Source of the DNA: Bolinopsis microptera
Taxonomy: Eukaryota; Ctenophora; Tentaculata; Lobata; Bolinopsidae
Length of the DNA stretch: 64,000 nt
Direction of reading: 5' to 3'
NCBI RefSeq assembly: GCF_026151205.1
Contig: NC_087080.1
Coordinates: forward strand, 2,273,096-2,337,095
Below, piece after piece: positions 56,212 through 64,000 of this stretch. Below the pieces are notes generated by a model that saw only the letters and a program-made list of their open reading frames with translations, searched no databases and was not told where the DNA came from. The translations under genes were made by a program, and so were the position numbers. How positions within the stretch are numbered: the first letter of the stretch is position 1; each line of letters begins with the position of its first letter.

Positions 56212-57706
56212 TATAACATAAGCTCTCAAGAGTATTATACCCAACATTGGCCGGCGAACTGATAGCTGCTCCAGAAGCAATGAAACTACATATTATCTTC
56301 TAGATAAAATTAGTCATAGTACTTTCAGCCGGAGCTATCATTTTTTTATTTTTATTGAAAATCTTTTCAAAATAGTACATACATCAATGTAATTGCATGA
56401 AAATAATACGGTCAAAAGTGATTTCTATGTACTATAATGACGGGAAACCAGAACGTAGTTCGTGCAAAAATTACACCTACAAAATATGGTCCCTGACAAA
56501 ACATTTCATACAATCAACACATATAAATTTAAGATATATTGTTATAGAGAAGATTGTGCAATAATAAAATACAGCGTGCATAAAATATCATAATGTTAAT
56601 AATTTGTTAACTTGTTAATGAAATAGATTATATCATACAATACTTTTAAAAACCCAACCCACAACCCACCCCACCCCTAACCCCTTAAATAGTTTGGATC
56701 GGTTATTTTAGATCAGAGAATTGGCATTGGGAGAAATGAGATGCATCTAATCATTATCAGACAGGTAGAATTCAGCGTGACTATCGTTTGGATCTGTGGG
56801 TAGCATTTCCGACCATAGGTGATCCTTAAGTTTGGCCTTGAAGATATCAGGACAGCTATGCCCTATGGTCTCTTATTTCGAGAGGAAGTTTATTCCAGAG
56901 CAGATGTGTCCGATAAAAGAATGATTTCTTAAGGAGACTGCTATTACACTGTGTTTGAACAAGAGTCGTTACATAACTAAGTGACATAAATCTAAAAGAT
57001 AGTATGGTTATTTTCTAAATATAAACTGAAACTCTGAAAAGAAAAAGCTCTCTGTTGATATATAAAACATTATGGAAATATTAATTTCATAACGTTTGTT
57101 TCAAGCCGAGAAACTTGACATTTCGTCCCTTTTTGAGAAAGCTTTGATAGTGTTATAGAGTCGATAAAAGTTAGTCTCTGATGGACCGACCCCACAATCC
57201 ATATTCAACAGCTCATTTAAAAACCTGAAAAATATCAATTATATGATGACTCGACCTGCTGTGTCAAGCTTAGGATATTTCTAGCATATTTGTAATTTTT
57301 AGCATATTTGTCATACACTCACACGCATATATAAATATTACTGTAGACTCTCGTGCAGCTAAATTTGTTTATTTCTATTTGTCCCTGACATGGAGCTAAT
57401 GTGAGGACCATGCATATTAATTACATTAATTACATATTAATTACACTATATTAGATATCACTAAGAGAGATAGGATCATCACGACATTTAATAGCACAAA
57501 TGTGTTAATGTGGTGCTCTTAAACCAGCTGCAATTCTTAGACTTCTGGAAACTACTAAACAGTCAGCGACTAGATGGCTATCAAGTACTCAGACTGTTTG
57601 GGTACGAAAATTTGGGTAATTAGTTATCTTGGTAAATTAAGGTTTACGGTATTTCGGGTTTCAAAGTTGTATAAGTTTTTAAAACCTTACAATTCCACAC
57701 AGTTAC
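56212..57706. other. AT-rich non-coding region
   Basis: Nothing recognised apart from an AACCCACCCCACCCC-type stretch near 56660-56685 and taattacatta repeats near 57417-57443. Confidence 0.3.
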
Positions 57707-57732
57707 GGGGGGGGGGGGGGGGGGGGGGGGGG
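57707..57732. repeat. Poly-G tract (26 G)
   Basis: Pure G run; length is unreliable in most sequencing methods. Confidence 0.85.
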
Positions 57733-57917
57733 TCCCTTTACCACTTATTCTAGATATTGCGAAAAAACAGAAATTAGTCTGATGTTTTTCGCTTTATTCG
57801 ACTGTTACGGCGAAAACTACGAGAAAATTATGGAAATGTTTCGCCATTTCGCCAAAATGACTAAATTTATGCTCCGTTTTGTTCCTCCATTTTTCTCCCA
57901 AAAATCAAAGTCCAAAC

Positions 57918-59312
57918 CTGGTGATACTTGGCCCTCTATTGTTTGTAATATTTATAAATGACATGTTCTCCTGTGTCTCTGAAGGCACCAATATTGCCCT
58001 TTATGCAGATGACACTAAAATTTGGAGGGAGATTCTTGGTTACCCTGACCATCACATAATCCAAAATGACATCAATAGATTGTATGATTGGTCAGTGAGA
58101 AATCGAATGAAGTTCCACCCACAAAAGTGCAAAGCCCTCTCTGTGTCCCTGCAAAGAAACGTGCTGGATAACTTGCCATTCAATACCTTCTTTTATAAAC
58201 TTTCTGGAAGTGATATTGACTTTGTGCCCTCTCAGTCAGATTTAGGAGTCGCAATAAACTCCAGGTTTAATTGGGGAGCACAATGTAAAGCGCTTGTTTC
58301 CAAAGCTACCTCCAGACTTGGACTACTTAAGAGAACATGTCATTTCACTACTGATAAAAGGCAGAAAAGGTCGTTCTATTTGGCGTTAATTAGGTCTATA
58401 TTTGAACATTGTTCTGTCATATGGTCCCCTCAATCTGCAACTCATCTTCAACAGTTTGTTGCTATCCAAAAGAGGGCTATTAAATGGATCAATGGTGAAC
58501 CCTACTCCAGTTATAATGACGATAAACTTGCTACAGAGCAAAAGAAGCTAAATATTCTCCCTGTCATGCAGAAGTTTATTTATAACGATCTTATGACCTT
58601 CTATAAAATAGTGAATAGCATAATCCCAGTTTCGCTTCCTACTTATATAGTCCTATGCCGTCCAGAGGGCACCCGGTACACTAGGCACAATGCTCAAATA
58701 ATCGATAGGTCGGATACTTCAACTTACATGAGTACCACTGTGCCCTGCTCGGATGCCTTCCGAAATAGCTTCTTTTATAGATCTATGCTGAAATGGAATA
58801 GTCTACCAGTATGTATCCGGCAGTCAGAGCGGATTTCTACTTTTAAGGCCAATCTGATCAAGTACCTCTGGGCTGCCGATACAGTCTGGCCAGACTAGTC
58901 TCAGAAATGTGTTTTTGTTGGTTACAATTCTGTCCGTCCAATTCCCTATCTGCTTGTCCTTCTTTTTCTTCTATCAGTTGTGACGGAATTGTAATGAACA
59001 AAATCCATATATAATTATTTATGATATGTTTGATTTCTTGTTATTGTATGTCATTCAAATTTGGTAGACGGCCCCAACGTTAATGTGGCTTTTGCTATGT
59101 GTTGGTTCAGCCGAATTAATTATTATGTAATCAAGTTTATTTTTCTCTTTTAGTTAGTTGTCATCCGGCCAAACATTAAGCAACTTATATTGCAGCACCA
59201 TTTTTCAATTAGAATATTAAAATATGTCATTGTAATTTTGCATGGCTGAAATGTAACGCTTGATTTGTATATATAATAATTAATTGAATTTTCAAATAAA
59301 AAAATAAAATGA
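57918..59312 (+). pseudogene. 5'-truncated LINE: reverse transcriptase C-terminal part and 3' UTR
   Basis: The homologous reading frame starts at ILGPLLFVIFIND, the end of motif B, runs through ALYADDTKIW (motif C) to a full C-terminal region, and stops at 58898. Everything upstream is unrelated, as expected from incomplete reverse transcription. A 3' UTR with an A-rich end (aaataaaaaaataaaa, about 59296-59312) follows. The wording fits the Jockey/CR1/L2 group and differs from both other LINEs in the window. The 327-codon frame is intact, so the insertion is fairly young. Confidence 0.82.
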
Positions 59313-59705
59313 CCATCTCTCAGTTATCAGTTGTGAGTTACCTGAGTTACATGAGTAACCAATGACCCTGACCAATGTGAATCACTATAAGTACCCTGTC
59401 AACTGGAATGTGTGTAACTACAATATAAGAATATGATCCTCACCTGTCACGCTGACTGATAACAGAGCTCCACATAATTAATGCACATAATTAATGATCT
59501 ACTAATATTAATAACACAGTAACACAGTAACACAGTAACATAGTGTGGGAGTGTATGTAGTGAATATTGGGATCCCAGTGTAATGTGTGATAGATAACAC
59601 TATCTGTGGGTGTAATGTGTTAGGTGGGAGTATTGCAGTGTTATAATTAAGAGGGGTGTAAAGGTTTCCAGTGGATTATCTTGGTAAAGTGTCACACGTT
59701 AGTAG
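59313..59705. other. Spacer with short GTAACACA repeats
   Basis: Four copies of agtaacac near 59515-59540; otherwise nothing recognised. Confidence 0.35.
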
Positions 59706-60180
59706 CCTAACGTAGGGTTTTGGTAACTGTGAATTCGGGTTTTGGTAACTGTGAAGTCAAGTTTTGGTAACTTGGAAGTCGAGTTTTGGTAACTGTGAAG
59801 TCGGGTTTTGGTAACTGTGAAATCAGGTTTTGGTTACTGTGAAGTCGGGTTTTGGTAACTGTGAAGTCGGGTTTTGGTTACTGTGAAGTCGGGTTTTGGT
59901 AACTGTGAAGTCGGGTTTTGGAAACTGTGAAGTCAGGTTTTGGTAACTGTGAAGTCGGGTTTTGGTAACTGTGAAGTCGGGTTTTGGTCGGGTTTTGGTA
60001 ACTGTGAAGTCGGGTTTTGGTAACTGTGAAGTCGGGTTTTGGTCGGGTTTTGGTAACTGTGAAGTCGGGTTTTGGTAACTGTGAAGTCGGGTTTTGGTAA
60101 CTGTGAATTCGGGTTTTGGTAACTGGGAAGTCGGGTTTTGGTAACTGGGAAGTCGGGTTTTGGTTATTTTGAGGTCGGGT
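59706..60180. repeat. 22-bp minisatellite (gtcgggttttggtaactgtgaa)
   Basis: About 20 copies, some shortened to gtcgggttttg. Non-coding. Confidence 0.92.
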
Positions 60181-62700
60181 CTGTAGCAGATATCTCTAGA
60201 GGTGTAGGAGTGGATGAGACCAGTGTTATAGCAGTATGTGATGGTACAGCTAATGATATCAGAAACTTTGTTATCTCAAATGATACACAATAAGGTTTGA
60301 TCACATACCAGCAGATTCATTTGAGTGGTATGTTAGGTATGTATAGCTAACGACTTCAGAAATGCAACCGCATTTATCTTTGTGTACACTGAACGTCGAT
60401 AATAAACTTATACTATCTGGCTCTGACACCGTTGATGATTATTATTTATTATTTATTCTCTGAAATACTCTGATTACTCATTGTATTATTATTACTCTAA
60501 AGCGATTACTCGAGGTTCAGAAACTGACAATTCTGCATAAATCTTATTTTTAAAATTAATAAATAAAATCTAATTATTCATTCGATTTCTGTAATTTATG
60601 TTATTAAATAATCGCACTAATTAATAAGTTAGAATTACTATATTTACTATCTATCTGAAGTGATGATATATCGTGTAACATAGTTAACATAGTTACCATA
60701 GTTACTTCACTCAACATAGCTCAATCAACCACAATTAAAACACTAAGCCTACTGCCTAATATTGTTTTAATAAACTGAGAATAGTAATGAAGCTAATTGG
60801 CGCAAGATTACCGTTTCATAATTATTGATTTGGTCTCTCTTTTATTAATTATGCTTTGGTTAATGCATTTACCAAACCTAACACCACATAAAATACGTTC
60901 AAATATGCAAACTATGTCGAAGAACTAAGAAGTTGTTTCTTTTTTTAATGAGGTAGACGAATGAGAGTTTGCACACAGTTGAAACTACAACGTTCACGTT
61001 TTGTCCAACCAAGAGAGCGAAATCGGAAATTGCGAAAACTGTCAATAATAATTTCTCTGTCGTCCAAGATGGGTAGAAAATGAGTCAGTCCCCTTCCCCC
61101 AAATATAAACTGTATCTCATAACTAATTAGTACTTAGTAAATGTAGACCTATTGTTATCACAATACTTATCTATTACTGTCAACATATTTCCTAGGCACT
61201 TTACGGAATTTAAGACCTCCTCGCGCATCAATTTGTCTTATTAGCTATTTATAGATTAGCATTTTGCATAATTGTAGTCTTGATTATATTTGACATTTGT
61301 GTTACATAAATTTTATATTCAAAAGCTCCCTTACAGTCTATATCTACATCGCATCTTTTGTTTGTGTTATACAAAAAGCTAAGGCTATATAATATTAACT
61401 GCGTTCAGCGCATATATTTTTACGTTTAACTTCGTTTATTTTTACAGAATATTAACTGTATTAGCATATTAAATTTGTTTATTATCTTAACGTAATATAT
61501 TATTTACATCTTAAAGTGTCCATTATAAGTATCTAATGGCAGGGTCTTCAGTAATTTTAGTATCATTGTTGACAGCTGTTCGATAAAAATAAACAGTTTA
61601 TTCCTCTTTTGGGGTTTAAAACGTCCAACGAATAAAGACGATATTACTGGTCACTGGACTGTATCATATAATTCAAACAGCTGAAAATCTGTTGAAGAAG
61701 AGTTCATTCTCCATTTTAAACCGTTGAAGTTCCTTATTTAATAATAATTTCAGTGTCACCTGTAAATAATAATATATTCCCTCCAATACAAAGACGGATT
61801 GAGTTTCTGATATCATTAGCTGTACCATTGAATTTAAATATTCAATCATTATGTGAGTTATTATGTGAATATGCTGGAGTCATAATTTCTCATGAAATTA
61901 TATCATTTTAACTGTGATGAGAAAATAAATAGCCTACGTTGTAGCACCAGAATCAGCAGCCTAATATAGAGCTAATCTAGAGCTGTAGTGTAAAGTACTA
62001 CACGTTAAATGTCACGTGTTTCTCACATCATAGGCTCCTAACGTAGATCAGCTAGATCATACTTAATGTTTGTATACGATATATCTGTGATGTTAAATGA
62101 AGGTCCTATGAAGGTAAAGGTGTCGTGATTATTGTCGTGATTATTGTCGTGATAATTGTCGGGCAACATGTCTAGAAACTGTAGTTGGTTTCATTGTTGT
62201 GTTAGTTTCATCTCACGTCATTCAGTTGAAAACAAATCATAATCACATGATATAAAAGTGATGTCACCTGTCAAATATTCCATCTTCATCTAAAATCTCA
62301 TGAGTCAGGTAACTCTAAAACTAATTTGTTGTCAAATAGGCGCTCAGACTATTATCAGCTTCAGTACTAAGGTCCCAATTCACATGTAATAAATTTTGAA
62401 ATGTTTGTATGTGACTGTAATGTTCTAGTGTAAATAGTGTTATTTCAGATGGTAATTGAATGTAACACACTTTATAATTCATATATCATACCAATGAAGT
62501 GAGAAATTTCTATATAAATATGTTTTTGAGCGTGAAAGAGTAGCTACAACCTGGGACATTATTATCGGTGTTTTATTTGGATGTAATTCTAATACACACC
62601 GTATACAGTATACCCGGACCAGTAATCCAACATTGAACCCCCAACAATTGAGTACATGTTAACCTCTTACAAGAGTACATGCTAATTGTTAACCTCTCAG
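60181..62700. other. AT-rich region with an inverted 27-bp coding-like match
   Basis: 60241-60267 and 61802-61828 are exact inverted copies of 27 bp. Both can be read as (D/N)GTANDIRN, on opposite strands, and both continue open for some codons. No complete exon could be fixed. The rest shows nothing recognised. Confidence 0.4.
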
Positions 62701-62703
62701 CAG

Positions 62704-62793
62704 GTGTAACAAGTTGTGTAACAAGTTGTGTAACAAGTTGTGTAACAAGTTGTGTAACAAGTTGTGTAACAAGTTGTGTAACAAGTTGTGTAA
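62704..62793. repeat. 12-bp minisatellite (gtgtaacaagtt)
   Basis: Seven to eight perfect copies. Confidence 0.95.
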
Positions 62794-62932
62794 GTAACCT
62801 TATATCTGGTGTGGTTACGGTGTCTACAATGTACAATGTACAATGTATAATATACAATCTAAAATGTACATTTAACAGTACCTAACAGTTAACAGGGATT
62901 ATATACAGTATATATATATTTTGTTATTATAG

Positions 62933-63012
62933 GTGAAACTGTTAAAGCTATTGGTACTTTAATCAAGTTCACTCCAACTACTGGGGTTCAGTATCATGTT
63001 TACATTGAGAGG
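62933..63012 (+). CDS. Possible internal exon, unknown protein
   Basis: A TTGTTATTATAG acceptor is followed by an open 80-nt stretch reading ETVKAIGTLIKFTPTTGV and QYHVYIE. A possible donor (GAGAGG|GTGGAG) lies exactly where the GGGTGGA array begins. Its phase would fit after the CH exon ending at 52912, but the wording does not match a CH domain, so I do not join them. It may equally be non-coding. Confidence 0.25.
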
Positions 63013-63383
63013 GTGGAGGGTGGAGGGTGGAGGGTGGAGGGTGGAGGGTGGAGGGTGGAGGGTGGAGGGTGGAGGGTGGAGGGTGGAGGGTGGAGGGTGG
63101 AGGGTGGAGGGTGGAGGGTGGAGGGTGGAGGGTGGAGGGTGGAGGGTGGAGGGTGGAGGGTGGAGGGTGGAGGGTGGAGGGTGGAGGGTGGAGGGTGGAG
63201 GGTGGAGGGTGGAGGGTGGAGGGTGGAGGGTGGAGGGTGGAGGGTGGAGGGTGGAGGGTGGAGGGTGGAGGGTGGAGGGTGGAGGGTGGAGGGTGGAGGG
63301 TGGAGGGTGGAGGGTGGAGGGTGGAGGGTGGAGGGTGGAGGGTGGAGGGTGGAGGGTGGAGGGTGGAGGGTGGAGGGTGGAGA
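63010..63383. repeat. 7-bp minisatellite (gggtgga)
   Basis: About 53 uninterrupted copies of gggtgga. Open frames on both strands are a product of the stop-free unit. The G-rich strand could form G-quadruplexes. Confidence 0.97.
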
Positions 63384-63660
63384 GATGAAATGTAGAATAT
63401 GTGTCATCACGTGATAGTATGAATAGCCTATTTAGTGTTAATATCTGCTAGTTTCAGTAAAACCTCTTGTAAGCTAGTGGGATGGTTCTTGGAGCTATGT
63501 AGTCATGAAGGAACACAGTCTTCCGGTCTACAAGCCGCCGTATTCAAATATTTAGAAGTCTTGCTTGTCGACTGGGTCTTTTTCCTACCCGTCTAGATTT
63601 AAAATAGTCCTTTTCACGGCCACCACGCAATGTTTATCACCATTATGTTAACTAGCGTCA

Positions 63661-63727
63661 CTCTGTTACTCTGTGTGTTACTCTGTGTGTTACTCTGTGT
63701 GTCACTCTGTGTGCCACTCTGTGTGTC
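63661..63727. repeat. Short tandem repeat (gttactctgtgt)
   Basis: About five copies of a 12-bp unit with gtcactctgtgt and gccactctgtgt variants. Confidence 0.85.
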
Positions 63728-63738
63728 GCATATAGAAA

Positions 63739-64000
63739 CACTATTTGTAAAACAAAAAATGGGTCTTAGAGCAATACTACCAGGTTTTGTTAATTACTGG
63801 TACAAAGATGGTACACCACCAGCAAGTACCAAGTCTGGTTTCTATGTACACAAAATATTGACAGTTCATAGTATCATCGTAAAGAACGCATTAGTTTTTA
63901 TACATAAGCTGAAAAACTTCCCAAGTTTAGTGCCTCCCTCTATAAAGAAAACAATACCTAACAGTGCACCAATATTTAACGTCGCCAATCCGGATTCAAG
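63739..64000 (+). pseudogene. LINE reverse transcriptase C-terminal fragment, cut by the window end
   Basis: An open frame reads QKMGLRAILPGFVNYWYKDG, then ILTVHSIIVKNALVFIHKL and NFPSLVPPSIKKTI to the window end. QKK-type then VHSIIxKNxLxFMHK wording is typical of the region after the palm in CR1/L2-type LINE proteins. The upstream part is absent (microsatellite), so it is 5'-truncated. Its continuation lies outside the window. Confidence 0.55.

Noticed and set aside
62996-63414. Long GGGTGGA-encoded frames (GGWRVE and PPSTLH repeats)
   Set aside because: Product of a 7-bp unit open in all frames; not a protein.

Overview
This is animal nuclear DNA, probably from an early-branching invertebrate. 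A cnidarian is my best guess; that is inference, not proof. The sequence is AT-rich, genes are split by short GT-AG introns, canonical TTAGGG-type repeats are present, and the host genes (a CAAX protease, a filamin-type CH domain, secreted lectin-like domains) are metazoan. The window is sparse in host genes and crowded with mobile elements and satellites.

Layout: 0.2-2.7 kb, a two-exon secreted protein on the minus strand with eight nearly identical 58-residue calcium-binding repeats. 3.45-12.07 kb, an 8.6-kb DNA element bounded by perfect 162-bp inverted repeats and a 6-bp target duplication. It carries a protein-primed family B DNA polymerase behind a four-fold repeated TATA promoter, a large minisatellite and a spliced C2H2 protein. 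It looks like a reduced Polinton/Maverick, with no integrase, ATPase, protease or capsid gene visible. 12.2-12.6 kb, a MITE. 13.7-17.1 kb, a secreted PAN/PLAT/fucolectin-repeat gene with one frame break near its signal peptide. 18.9-19.1 kb, the last exon of an RCE1-type CAAX protease. 19.8-20.4 kb, a small three-exon gene on the minus strand. 25.6-26.3 kb, the last two exons of an unknown gene.

30.2-33.2 kb, an almost complete RTE-type LINE. 33.7-34.2 kb, a telomere-like repeat block inside a palindromic element. 34.6-36.8 kb, a decayed Penelope-like reverse transcriptase next to a FLYWCH/MULE transposase relic. 37.5-42.3 kb, tandem duplications and a Harbinger-type MITE. 44.6-49.2 kb, a minus-strand CR1/L2-like LINE whose ORF1 combines a PHD finger, an AlkB-like dioxygenase domain and an SGNH esterase domain, with ORF2 overlapping ORF1 by ATGA. 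49.7-50.9 kb, a 9-bp minisatellite invaded by hAT-type MITEs. 51.8-52.9 kb, the first three exons of a filamin-type CH1 domain. The rest holds another MITE, two LINE reverse transcriptase fragments and several minisatellites.

The host genes show no operon-like relationship. The most notable items are the reduced Polinton-like element, with a tRNA-like sequence inside its termini and a multiplied promoter, and the LINE ORF1 carrying an AlkB-like domain.
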